DNA of 64,000 nt from contig JAAYNJ010000017.1 of NCBI GenBank assembly GCA_012520915.1, forward strand, positions 62,001 through 126,000, in the 5' to 3' direction. The DNA comes from Oscillospiraceae bacterium. Its GTDB lineage: Bacteria > Bacillota > Clostridia > Oscillospirales > Ruminococcaceae. Both the position numbers and the translations under genes were made by a program. This document shows positions 1 to 7,952 of this stretch, one piece after another; position 1 is the first letter of the stretch, and every line of letters begins with the position of its first letter. The notes under the pieces are model-generated. The model made no database searches. It was not told where the DNA came from and saw only the letters and a list, made by a program, of their open reading frames with translations.

Positions 1-665
1 ATGGTGATGTTTCGATCTATAACCAGACCCTCGATTTGATGAAAGGTCGGGGTATGGGTCGCATCCGGGGTGTCCACTCTGTAGCATCTGCCGGGAGAAA
101 TTATTCTGAAAGGAGGTTTCCTGCTGAGCATTGTGCGAACCTGGACAGAGGAGGTCTGTGTTCTGAGAAGGACTTTGTCGTTAATATAAAAAGTGTCCTG
201 GATATCTCTTGCGGGGTGCCCTTTCGGCATGTTAAGCATTCCGAAACAGTAATCGTCGAACTCTATATCGGGTCCTTCGGTTACCTCAAAACCCATTCCG
301 AGAAAAATCTCGACCACTTCATTTAAAACTTTCGTGCTCGGATGAAGCTTTCCCACTTTTTGAGCGGTTCCGGGCAGAGTCACATCCAGCTTTTCCGACA
401 TTAACTTTGCCTTAAGCTGAATATCCGACAACTCCCTTTTTCTTCTTGAAATTGAACCCTCAATTTCCGATCGGACATCGTTTGCCAGCTTGCCTATAAC
501 ACGGCGCTCGTCCTCGGCGATAGATCCCATGCTTTTGAGTACGGCGGTAAGCTCTCCTTTTTTTCCGAGATAGCGAACTCTTGCCGCCTCAAGTGTTTCA
601 ATATCGGCGGATTTTGCGATTTCGGCTGTCGCATTTCGGATTATCTCGTTTAATCTGTTTTTCAT
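1..665 (-). CDS. pheS: Phenylalanyl-tRNA synthetase alpha subunit, 5' part (truncated by window edge)
   Basis: Read on the minus strand, the frame from the ATG at 665 opens MKNRLNEIIRNATAEIAKSA, continues through the coiled-coil N-terminal arm (LGKKGELTAVLK), and enters the catalytic core with HPSTKVLNEVVEIFLGMGF, EGPDIEFDDYCF, HPARDIQDTFY and LLRTQTSSVQVRTM, all typical of class II PheRS alpha. A good Shine-Dalgarno (GGAGGAAAA) precedes the ATG. About 221 codons lie in the window; the rest of the roughly 340-residue protein, and presumably pheT, lie beyond base 1. It charges tRNA-Phe as an alpha2-beta2 enzyme in the cytoplasm. A Phe-type T-box leader lies just upstream, so expression should follow the charging state of tRNA-Phe. 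The family call is firm; only the 3' end is unseen. Confidence 0.96.
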   Translation of the reverse strand, partial: MKNRLNEIIRNATAEIAKSADIETLEAARVRYLGKKGELTAVLKSMGSIAEDERRVIGKLANDVRSEIEGSISRRKRELSDIQLKAKLMSEKLDVTLPGTAQKVGKLHPSTKVLNEVVEIFLGMGFEVTEGPDIEFDDYCFGMLNMPKGHPARDIQDTFYINDKVLLRTQTSSVQVRTMLSRKPPFRIISPGRCYRVDTPDATHTPTFHQIEGLVIDRNIT

Positions 666-741
666 TTTTCCTCCGGACAAGATTAAAATTAAATAATTAA
701 CATCAAATGGCTGCAAGGTGCGAAACAAAGTATGTTTAAAA

Positions 742-1000
742 TAAAAAACTCCATCCCTTAAACGGGACGAAGCTAAAATCACAAACTCCGCGGTACCACC
801 CGAGTTTTTGTCTTTGACAAACTCTCAATTCACCTTTAACGAAGGTTAACCGTCCGGCTCTACTGATAAAAAACTTTCAAGCCGGCCGCTCGCGGGCGAA
901 CTCCTCTATCCATACCTATGCCGCTTTCAGCCGGAGACGGCAATCTCTGAAAGGCTTTTGCGGACGGGATCTTCCGGTCACAGCGTTCTCAACGGGAATT
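742..1000 (-). promoter_or_regulatory. T-box leader of pheS (Phe specifier likely UUC)
   Basis: The minus strand carries the T-box core GGGTGGTACCGCGG (complement of about 789-802), followed by a terminator hairpin built on CGTCCCGTTTAAGGGATG and a T-run (742-772). Upstream is a long paired Stem I region, including CCGGCTGAAAGCGGC, and a Stem III-like GCCGGC/GCCGG helix. A UUC triplet at 898-900, on the 3' side of Stem I in a GAGUUCGCC context, fits a Phe specifier; I am less sure of this than of the T-box itself. Uncharged tRNA-Phe would stabilise the antiterminator and raise pheS expression. The Stem I boundary is approximate. The remaining bases up to 1224 hold the divergent promoter region for the Rrf2 gene; I see no gene there. 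Confidence 0.93.
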
Positions 1001-1224
1001 CTAACACCTTTTTGTCTTGTTCGCAAGTGCGGGAAATTATGAGAATGTCGAAGATTTAAAACTTTTATGTAACAATCCGTTGCCGTTCGTGTATAAATTA
1101 GATAATATTATATTTATTGGATATAAATGTGAATTTTTGTTTTGGATAGTATATAATCTCAAGTCGGGAAGTTTCCACGGATAATTTTCCGCTTTCACAA
1201 TTTATTGAATAACGGAGATGTAAA

Positions 1225-1635
1225 ATGTTGCTGCGAAAAGAACACGATTATGCGATAAGAATTATCAGAGTGCTGTACCATCATGAAAAAGCGTCGCTGG
1301 ATTTGATTTCAAAAACGGAAAACATCAGCAGATCTTTTGTGGGAAAAGTGGCGTCGAAGCTCAGAAAAGCAGGACTTATCGTATCAAAAAAGGGACCTTC
1401 GACAGGAGGATATTTCCTGAATGTCCCCGCGGATGAAATATCGCTCTATGATATTGTCTGTGCGGTGGACGGGGACCTTTATATCTCCGAATGCCTGGAA
1501 ACGGGTGAGATATGCGAGCGCGCCGACAGTGACGGAAGGTGCAGTGTGAACGAAAGATTATGGGATTTGCAGAATGCCATTATTAATATAGTGAAAGAAA
1601 ACAAACTCGGTGAGATTTTTCGGGCTTCAAAGTAA
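1225..1635 (+). CDS. Rrf2 family transcriptional regulator
   Basis: A 136-residue Rrf2/IscR-like winged-helix protein. The N-terminus MLLRKEHDYAIRIIRVLYHH and the helix-turn-helix/wing GKVASKLRKAGLIVSKKGPSTGGY match the family. Three cysteines (ECLETGEICERADSDGRC, spacing C-x6-C-x8-C) sit where IscR and NsrR bind an Fe-S cluster, although the spacing differs from E. coli IscR. It is therefore probably an iron-sulfur or redox-sensing repressor, which would suit an Fe-S-rich anaerobe, but its targets are not visible. It is monocistronic, with a terminator directly after it. The AT-rich upstream stretch 1088-1160 contains several TATAAT-like boxes (for example 1152-1157), and autoregulation there is plausible but not shown. 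Confidence 0.9.
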   Translation: MLLRKEHDYAIRIIRVLYHHEKASLDLISKTENISRSFVGKVASKLRKAGLIVSKKGPSTGGYFLNVPADEISLYDIVCAVDGDLYISECLETGEICERADSDGRCSVNERLWDLQNAIINIVKENKLGEIFRASK

Positions 1636-1649
1636 AAGCAATAATTTTA

Positions 1650-1688
1650 AAAGCCGCGGAACCGGTTCGGCTCTGCGGCTTTTTTGTT
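1650..1688. terminator. Rho-independent terminator, probably bidirectional
   Basis: AAAGCCGC ... GCGGCTTT arms with a T-run on the plus side and a matching AT-rich tail on the other. It lies between the convergent Rrf2 (plus) and ZIP transporter (minus) genes. Confidence 0.85.
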
Positions 1689-1716
1689 TTATAAACTTAC
1701 TAATTAAATACAAATT

Positions 1717-2514
1717 TTAAAAAATCATGATATTTACCGCCATCATAATCATCCCCGCGATGACACCGTATATGGGCAGATGACCGTCGCCGTACTCTTT
1801 TGCTGCCGGCAACAGTTCGTCAAGCGAGATGTATACCATTATTCCGGCAACGCCGGCGAAGAGAAGTCCGAGAAGCGTGTCCCCGAGAAAAGGCGCTAAA
1901 ATAAGGTAGCCGATGACGCCGCCTAAAGGTTCGGCAAAACCCGAAGCGAGAGATAAAAAGAAGGCTTTTTTTCTGCTTCCGGTGGCGCAATAAAAAGGAA
2001 CCGATATGGCGATGCCTTCGGGAATGTTGTGCAGCGCTATGGCGATTACAATCGATACGGCAAGTTCCGGCTGATAGAGTGAGGAGACGAATGCAGCGAG
2101 TCCTTCGGGAAAGTTGTGAATGGCGATACCCAAAGCGGTCATGACACTGGTTCTCATGAGACGGTTTTTGTCTAAAATTATGTCGTCGACATCACACATT
2201 GGCTTGGATTCATGCGGATTATGCATTTCAGGGATGAGACGATCAATCAATGCAATTAAAGCAATGCCTCCGAAAAAGGCCAGATTTGAATAAATCAGAC
2301 TTTTTGTATGACCATATATTTCGTCGAGACCGTTTACCGCAGAGGGAAGAAGCTCCATGAAGGAAACATAAATCATAACTCCTCCCGAAAACCCCATGCT
2401 GAAAGAAAGAAATCTTTTATCCGTCCTCTTTGAAAAAAAAGCGAGCAGGCTACCTATTCCGGTGGATAGACCCGCAAGGGTAGTCATCAAAAGGGCTCTA
2501 AGAAAGTCACTCAT
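1717..2514 (-). CDS. zupT: ZIP family divalent metal transporter (ZupT-like)
   Basis: A 265-residue membrane protein with about eight hydrophobic segments. The two ZIP signature motifs are visible: HNFPEGLAAF and HNIPEGIAIS in adjacent helices, which form the binuclear metal site of ZIP proteins. A short His/Asp-rich loop (MHNPHESKPMCDVDD) lies between helices, as often seen in metal transporters. It should import zinc, possibly also iron or manganese, across the cytoplasmic membrane. It starts 12 bases after murC ends and is probably cotranscribed with it. Which metal is carried cannot be decided from sequence. Confidence 0.92.
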   Translation of the reverse strand: MSDFLRALLMTTLAGLSTGIGSLLAFFSKRTDKRFLSFSMGFSGGVMIYVSFMELLPSAVNGLDEIYGHTKSLIYSNLAFFGGIALIALIDRLIPEMHNPHESKPMCDVDDIILDKNRLMRTSVMTALGIAIHNFPEGLAAFVSSLYQPELAVSIVIAIALHNIPEGIAISVPFYCATGSRKKAFFLSLASGFAEPLGGVIGYLILAPFLGDTLLGLLFAGVAGIMVYISLDELLPAAKEYGDGHLPIYGVIAGMIMMAVNIMIF

Positions 2515-2526
2515 AAAAACCTCAAT

Positions 2527-3900
2527 TTATCTGTTTTTAAGCCTCTCTGCAATCATTCTCGCCACTTTGTATACGTCGCCGCAACCCAAAGTGATTATAA
2601 GGCTTTTGGGATTTGCAATTTTTGTGCAATATTCCGCAACCTGTTCAAACTCCTTAAACCATACCGAGCCGGGGATCTTCTCGACAAGATCGGTGGTGTA
2701 AACACCGAATGTATTTTTCTCTCGGGCACCCATGATTTCGGTAAGAACAACTTTGTCGGCTATGGAAAGAGCCTCGGCAAACTCATTCAACATGGTTTTT
2801 GTTCTCGAAAAAGTAAAGGGCTGAAAGACGGCGATAACTTCGGAAAAACCCATTTCCTTAGCCGCAGTCAGCGTTACCTCGATTTCGGCGGGGTGATGTG
2901 CATAGTCGTCTACTATCGTCACATCTGAAAAAACGCCTAACTTTTCGAATCTTCTTCCGGACCCTGTGAATTCGCGAATATACCTTTGGGAACAATCCGT
3001 ATCACATCCGACAAGGTGCGCGGAAGCTAAAGCTGCTGCAGCATTTGAAACATTCTGTTTTCCGGGAACCGATAGCGTGAAATCTCCCGTCGAACCGTTA
3101 GGGAAGTTCATGGAGAAGCGGTATCTTGCGTTCTCAAGTTTTTCTACATCGAAAACTCTGAAATCGCATCCCTCGGACTCCCCGAAGAAATAGACTTTTT
3201 TATCTATCCCTTCAAGCGTTTCAACGGTATTTTTATCGTCTTTATTTGCGATAACCGCCTTTTTGGCCTTTTCTGCGAACCGCCTGAAAGATAATTTCAG
3301 ATTTTTCACGGTTTTAAAATAGTCGAGATGATCGCGGTCGATATTGAGAATAACCGAATAAGAAGGGTCGAGCTTTAGAAATGTGTCGGCAAATTCGCAT
3401 GCCTCACAAACCATAATTCCGCTCTTTCCCGACCTCCCGTATCCGCCGATAAGAGGAAGCTTACCCCCTATAACCGCCGAAGGGTCCATTCCCGACAAAA
3501 AAAGCACGGTGGTGAGCATGGAAGCGGTTGTGGTCTTTCCGTGGGTGCCGCTTATACAAACCGCATCATCAAAACCTCCGGTCAAAAATCCCAGCAATTC
3601 CGCCCTCGGGATTACGGGTATACCGAGACGTTCCGCACGCATTACTTCCGGGTTGCCGGGTAAAAGGGCGGCAGTGGTTACAAGGATTTCCGCATCCTTG
3701 ATGTTGTCTGCGGAATGCCCGATTGAGACCTCAATCCCCATATTTCTCTCGGCCTCGACAATGTCGCTTATCAGGTTATCGCTGCCGCTGATTTCATACC
3801 CGCGGGAGAATAGAATCTGGACAAGCGGATACATTCCCGATCCGCCTATGCCGACAAAATGAAGTTTTTTATGTTTTTTCAGTAAAGATTCGACATCCAT
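2527..3900 (-). CDS. murC: UDP-N-acetylmuramate--L-alanine ligase
   Basis: Starting at the ATG at 3900 (MDVESLLKKHKKLHFVGIGG) gives 457 residues, the usual MurC length; the frame is open another 70 codons upstream but that stretch has no MurC similarity, and GGGAG lies just before 3900. Seen motifs are the N-terminal Rossmann GIGGSGM, the ATP-binding GTHGKTTTASML, central NIDRDHLDYF, and the C-terminal domain with DDYAHHPAEIEVTL and FQPFTFSRT. It adds the first L-Ala of the peptidoglycan stem peptide in the cytoplasm. It is followed closely by the ZIP transporter and diverges from apbE. It is not in a dcw cluster here. Confidence 0.97.
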   Translation of the reverse strand: MDVESLLKKHKKLHFVGIGGSGMYPLVQILFSRGYEISGSDNLISDIVEAERNMGIEVSIGHSADNIKDAEILVTTAALLPGNPEVMRAERLGIPVIPRAELLGFLTGGFDDAVCISGTHGKTTTASMLTTVLFLSGMDPSAVIGGKLPLIGGYGRSGKSGIMVCEACEFADTFLKLDPSYSVILNIDRDHLDYFKTVKNLKLSFRRFAEKAKKAVIANKDDKNTVETLEGIDKKVYFFGESEGCDFRVFDVEKLENARYRFSMNFPNGSTGDFTLSVPGKQNVSNAAAALASAHLVGCDTDCSQRYIREFTGSGRRFEKLGVFSDVTIVDDYAHHPAEIEVTLTAAKEMGFSEVIAVFQPFTFSRTKTMLNEFAEALSIADKVVLTEIMGAREKNTFGVYTTDLVEKIPGSVWFKEFEQVAEYCTKIANPKSLIITLGCGDVYKVARMIAERLKNR

Positions 3901-4070
3901 TAAATTCTCCCGTCCGATTGTGATATAATCTCCCTTTAAGATTTGCTTTTCGGGCTTGTATAATACGGCAAACCTTGAGGACAAATACGAAAAAAATTGT
4001 TTCGGCGTGAATGCGGTTAAACTGCTTTTTGCATGGGTTTGAGCTAATATATACACCGTTGAGGTACTGT

Positions 4071-5123
4071 ATGTCAATAAAGAGGATCCTGTTTTTGTCG
4101 GTATTTGCATTGATTTTGATATTGATGCCGGGGTGCCGAAAGATGACGGAAACGGTGAAAGACACTAAAACTTCAGACGCTTCGGAAACATCGAGAATCG
4201 TTTTTGCCATGGACACCGTGATGGACATAAAGATGTATGGCGAAAACTCAAAAGCGGCGGTGGATGAGTGTGAGAAAGAAATCTACCGGCTTGAGAAACT
4301 TTTCTCGGCAACCGACCCTGAAGGCGATGTTTCGAAAATCAACGATTCTGCCGGTGAATGGAGTATGGTTTCGCCCGACACTTTGGAACTGATGAAGCTT
4401 TCTCTCGAGTTTTCCGCTATGACATCGGGTAATTTTGATATAACGACATACAGGATTCTAAAAAGCTGGGGATTTACCACGGGGGAATATCGTCTGCCGT
4501 CAAAGGAGGAAATGGATTCTCTTGTTCCGTTGATAGATTACAATTGCGTGGATATTGATAATGATTCGGTCAGAATTAAAGAAGGCCAACAGATTGATTT
4601 CGGAGGAATAGCCAAAGGGTATCTGGCGGACAGACTTGTTGAAACGGCATCGGAAAACGGTGTGGAATCTGCTGTCATCTCCCTTGGCGGAAATGTTGCG
4701 GTAATCGGAAAAAACAAAGAAGGAAATCTCTGGAGAGTGGGAATTCAGGATCCCGTCGACACAGCCGATTATTTGGGGGTTGTATCGATGACCGATACAT
4801 CCGTCGTGACATCGGGCAGTTACATGAGGTATTTTGAGAAGGACGGAATGGTCTATCATCATATTATCGATCCTTTTACGGGATATCCCGCCAAATCGGG
4901 TCTGCTTTCCATGACGATAATATGCAAAAGCTCCACAAAAGCGGACGCGTTGTCCACCGCCCTTTTTGTCATGGGAAAAGACAAAGCCCTGGAGTATTGG
5001 GAAAAGACGAAGGACTTTGATTTTGTAGCGGTGACCGATGATATGACGGTTTATGTTACCGAGGGAATAGCCGGCAGTTTTGCATTTAAGGATAACGGCA
5101 GGTACGAACTGGTATTATTGTGA
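4071..5123 (+). CDS. apbE: FAD:protein FMN transferase, lipoprotein
   Basis: The ATG at 4071 (preceded by GAGG) opens a lipoprotein signal MSIKRILFLSVFALILILMP followed directly by a lipobox Cys (LMPGC), so an upstream in-frame ATG at 4011 is unlikely. The mature part has ApbE landmarks: FAMDTVMDIKMYG, FSATDPEGDVSKIN, DFGGIAKGYLADRL, SAVISLGGNVAVIG and the late HHIIDPFTGYPAKSG with Mg/FAD-binding residues. At 350 residues it is full length. ApbE proteins attach FMN covalently to Thr of NqrB/RnfG-like subunits on the outer face of the membrane; no rnf or nqr gene is in the window. It stands alone between murC (minus) and the T-box-controlled symporter. Confidence 0.95.
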   Translation: MSIKRILFLSVFALILILMPGCRKMTETVKDTKTSDASETSRIVFAMDTVMDIKMYGENSKAAVDECEKEIYRLEKLFSATDPEGDVSKINDSAGEWSMVSPDTLELMKLSLEFSAMTSGNFDITTYRILKSWGFTTGEYRLPSKEEMDSLVPLIDYNCVDIDNDSVRIKEGQQIDFGGIAKGYLADRLVETASENGVESAVISLGGNVAVIGKNKEGNLWRVGIQDPVDTADYLGVVSMTDTSVVTSGSYMRYFEKDGMVYHHIIDPFTGYPAKSGLLSMTIICKSSTKADALSTALFVMGKDKALEYWEKTKDFDFVAVTDDMTVYVTEGIAGSFAFKDNGRYELVLL

Positions 5124-5160
5124 TAAATCCTACGAGGCTTTCCGGGTTTTTTAAAAGATG

Positions 5161-5189
5161 TTTACTTTTCGGATTCGAGAGTGTATAAT
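5161..5189 (+). promoter_or_regulatory. Probable sigma-A promoter of the symporter T-box transcript
   Basis: TTTACT (5161-5166), a 17-base spacer and a perfect TATAAT (5184-5189) just upstream of the T-box Stem I. Confidence 0.6.
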
Positions 5190-5202
5190 TCATAAAATCA
5201 AT

Positions 5203-5473
5203 TAGCGCTTATAGGCGTTGAATGGGATCAAGTAGTGTAAATTGACTTTTTTAGAGAGTCGGCGGACGGTGAGAGCCGACAGAGCTGTTTACATGAATAC
5301 ACCCCATGAGCCTGTTCTTCGAAACACTGTCGTAGGGGAACACGGTTGTGCCCGTTACAGCACCGGGATGTGTTGGCATTCTTAAGGGTTCGTTTTTATA
5401 TAACGAGCCGAATTGAGGTGGTACCGCGGGAATCGTATCGCTCGCCCTCTTTTTGCGAAGAGGGCTTTTTTAT
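5203..5473 (+). promoter_or_regulatory. T-box leader with a UAC (tyrosine) specifier
   Basis: The T-box core GAGGTGGTACCGCGGG spans about 5415-5430, followed by the terminator GCCCTC...GAGGGC with a T-run (5444-5473). Stem I is clear: ATGGG and the AGTA box (CAAGTAGTGTAAA) on the 5' side pair with TTTACAT...CCCAT on the 3' side, and the apical AGAGAGTCGGC/GCCGAC part is present. Directly after the TTTACAT strand comes GAATACACC, the usual GAA-XXX-A context of the specifier loop, giving UAC at 5298-5300, a Tyr codon. This is inferred from register rather than a folded model. The leader controls the symporter at 5500. It also accounts for the long gene-free stretch from 5124 to 5499. Confidence 0.93.
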
Positions 5474-5499
5474 TTCACATTTTCAGGAGAGGTAGGAAA

Positions 5500-6987
5500 A
5501 TGGTCATTAAATTATCTATGGTTTTATTGTTTGTTGTCATAAGTATCGGAGCCGGATTTTACAGCAAACGCAGTACATCGGGGGTAGAGGGATTTGTTTT
5601 GGGAGGCAATACCGTCGGCCCATGGCTGTCCGCATTTGCTTACGGTACGTCCTATTTCTCCGCAGTTATATTCGTCGGGTATGCGGGCCAGTTCGGCTAT
5701 AAATTCGGGATCTCGTCGACCTGGGTCGGGTTGGGAAATGCACTTTTAGGCTCTTTTCTCGCCTGGGCTGTTTTGGGCAGAAGAACCCGGATAATGACAA
5801 GGACCCTTAAAAGTTCGACGATGCCCGACTTTTTCGGTAAGAGATTCAATTCGAAAGTGATTAAAATTGCCGCCTCGGGCATAATATTCGTTTTTCTCAT
5901 ACCCTACACCGCATCGCTTTATAACGGACTGTCCAGAATATTCGGAATCGCATTCGATGTCGACTACACGGTATGTATACTCTTTATGGCTGTATTGACT
6001 GCAATCTATGTCGTCGTGGGGGGATATCTTGCAACCGCGCTGAACGACCTGATACAGGGGATAATCATGATTGCGGGAATTATTGCAACGGTGGCCGCCG
6101 TGCTTTCAAAAAACGGAGGTTTTACCGAGGCGATCAGAAGACTGGCGATGGTGGAAGACGCCGCCGTCTCAACGCAACCCGGAGTGTTTGCTTCCTTTTT
6201 CGGCCCTGATTTGATTACGCTGTTTTCGGTAATAATACTCACGTCGCTCGGAACCTGGGGCCTTCCTCAAATGGTCCATAAGTTTTATGCGATAAAGGAT
6301 GAAAAGGCGATTAAGGCGGGAACCGTCATATCGACGATATTTGCTACAATTGTCGCAGGGGGAAGCTACTTTATGGGAGGCTTTGCGAGGCTGTACGATA
6401 TCGATTTGAAGAACGGATATGACAGCATAGTTCCCACGATGATAGAGAGCTTATCGGATGTCTTAATAGGACTTGTCGCCATGCTGGTTCTCTCGGCATC
6501 AATGTCCACTCTTTCATCACTTGTTTTGACTTCATCATCGACATTGACGCTGGATCTTGTAAAGGGAAATATAATAAAGAATATGAGTGAAAAGCGGCAA
6601 CTCAGATGGATAAGATGGTTGGTAGTGGTGTTTGTCGTGATTTCGGTTGTCCTCGCGGTAATCCAATATCGTTTTAAGGTTGCTTTTATTGCGCAGTTTA
6701 TGGGCATTTCCTGGGGCGCGCTTTCGGGATCCTTTATCGGGCCTTTTATCTATGGTCTGTTTTGGAAGAGAACGACTTCTTCTTCGGTTCTGGCAAGCTT
6801 TATATTCGGCGTCGGTTTTACGACAGCCAATATGTTTTTAAAGATAATCCCCTCATCGGTGATGGCAGGTGCCGTCACTATGGCTGCCTCTCTGATAATT
6901 GTGCCGCTGGTCAGCCTGATGACAAAAAGAGTCCCGGACGATGTAATCGAACACAGCTTTTCCGATGTAAAAGCGCTTCTCGACTGA
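5500..6987 (+). CDS. Sodium:solute symporter (SSF) family, probable amino-acid transporter
   Basis: The start chosen is the ATG at 5500 with an AGGAGAGG ribosome site; an in-frame extension to 5413 would run back through the T-box terminator. The 495-residue product has about 13 hydrophobic segments and SSF-like features: an N-terminal GGNTVGPWLSAFAYGTSYFS (substrate and sodium region) and the helix SMSTLSSLVLTSSSTLTLDL, whose Ser/Thr cluster is typical of the Na2 site. SSF members carry proline, pantothenate, sugars and other solutes. The T-box with a Tyr specifier directly upstream suggests tyrosine or a related aromatic compound as substrate. That is inference from regulation, as sequence alone does not fix the substrate. 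Confidence 0.9.
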   Translation: MVIKLSMVLLFVVISIGAGFYSKRSTSGVEGFVLGGNTVGPWLSAFAYGTSYFSAVIFVGYAGQFGYKFGISSTWVGLGNALLGSFLAWAVLGRRTRIMTRTLKSSTMPDFFGKRFNSKVIKIAASGIIFVFLIPYTASLYNGLSRIFGIAFDVDYTVCILFMAVLTAIYVVVGGYLATALNDLIQGIIMIAGIIATVAAVLSKNGGFTEAIRRLAMVEDAAVSTQPGVFASFFGPDLITLFSVIILTSLGTWGLPQMVHKFYAIKDEKAIKAGTVISTIFATIVAGGSYFMGGFARLYDIDLKNGYDSIVPTMIESLSDVLIGLVAMLVLSASMSTLSSLVLTSSSTLTLDLVKGNIIKNMSEKRQLRWIRWLVVVFVVISVVLAVIQYRFKVAFIAQFMGISWGALSGSFIGPFIYGLFWKRTTSSSVLASFIFGVGFTTANMFLKIIPSSVMAGAVTMAASLIIVPLVSLMTKRVPDDVIEHSFSDVKALLD

Positions 6988-7011
6988 TTTGGGGGCCGTA
7001 CACATCAAATG

Positions 7012-7040
7012 TTGTAACGGGACACCAAAAAATATATAAT
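7012..7040 (+). promoter_or_regulatory. Sigma-A promoter of the RpiR-family gene
   Basis: TTGTAA (7012-7017), a 17-base spacer and TATAAT (7035-7040). Transcription should start near 7047, so translation must begin downstream of the long open frame that reaches back to 6762. Confidence 0.75.
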
Positions 7041-7073
7041 CATTATGTAATTTATGTGTGTTTGGTTAGTGCC

Positions 7074-7952
7074 GTGGAGAAAGATATTTTAAAAGAAATT
7101 TCGAACCGCATGCCTGTTTTTTCAAAGGGGCAAAGGAAAATTGCGAAATTTATTTTGGACCACTACGACGAAGCCGCGTATATGAACGCATCCATGCTCG
7201 GTTCGGTGACGGGTGTTTCCGAGTCGACGGTTGTGAGATTTGCCACGGCGCTCGGGTTTCAGGGATATCCCGACTTTTTGAGGGAACTCAATGATGCGGT
7301 AAAATCAAAGCTCACCTCCGTTCAAAGAGTAGGTGTGGGAAGCATGATGGTCGGCGAAGGGGATGTCGTGAAAAAGGTCATGAGACTTGATGCCGATTGT
7401 GTTAATAAAAGCGTGTCGCTTGTTAACCGCGAAGATTTTTCGGATGCGGTGGCATCAATTTCAAAGGCAAATCATATTTACATTATCGGTGCAAGGAGTT
7501 CATCCGCGCTTGCGGTGTTTTTAAACTACTATCTTTCGATGATGTTCAAAAACGTAAAACTCCTAATGGGTTCATCCTCCGGCGAAATACTTGAGCAGAT
7601 TCACGCCATAGATGAAGGAGATGTGATAATAGGCATCAGTTTTCCCAGATATTCGAGCATAACGGTAAAGGTGCTTGAGTATGCAAAAAAAAGAGGTGCG
7701 AAGGCGATTGCCATAACCGATTCGGAGCTTTCCCCGATATCACGGATATCGGATTACAAACTCTATTCAAAGTGTGAAATTATGTCGTTTGTGGATTCAC
7801 TGGTTTCGCCTCTGTCGGTGATAAACGCCCTCCTCCTTGCAATAGGCATACGTCATCCGAAAGAGCTTAACAAAACCTTTTCGGAGCTTGAAGAGTTGTG
7901 GGAAGAACATGAAGTCTATAACAGGGGGAAAGAATCTATAGATGAATCCTGA
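7074..7952 (+). CDS. MurR/RpiR family transcriptional regulator
   Basis: The frame is open far upstream, into the symporter gene, but the promoter at 7012-7040 limits the start to alternative codons such as GTG 7056, TTG 7062 or GTG 7074. I chose 7074 (MEKDILKEISNRMPVFSKGQ, 292 residues) because it matches the usual family length; the ribosome site is weak. The N-terminal HTH_6 domain (about 1-75) contains AAYMNASMLGSVTGVSESTVVRFA, split here as ASMLGSVTGVSEST and VVRFATALGF. The C-terminal SIS domain has IYIIGARSSSALAVF and GDVIIGISFPRYSS. Such regulators usually sense phosphosugars, but no sugar locus adjoins it. It overlaps the next gene by 11 bases. Confidence 0.9.
   Translation: MEKDILKEISNRMPVFSKGQRKIAKFILDHYDEAAYMNASMLGSVTGVSESTVVRFATALGFQGYPDFLRELNDAVKSKLTSVQRVGVGSMMVGEGDVVKKVMRLDADCVNKSVSLVNREDFSDAVASISKANHIYIIGARSSSALAVFLNYYLSMMFKNVKLLMGSSSGEILEQIHAIDEGDVIIGISFPRYSSITVKVLEYAKKRGAKAIAITDSELSPISRISDYKLYSKCEIMSFVDSLVSPLSVINALLLAIGIRHPKELNKTFSELEELWEEHEVYNRGKESIDES

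Noticed and set aside
36-326. A 96-codon plus-strand frame at the window start
   Set aside because: It lies antisense to pheS, which is supported by many conserved blocks.
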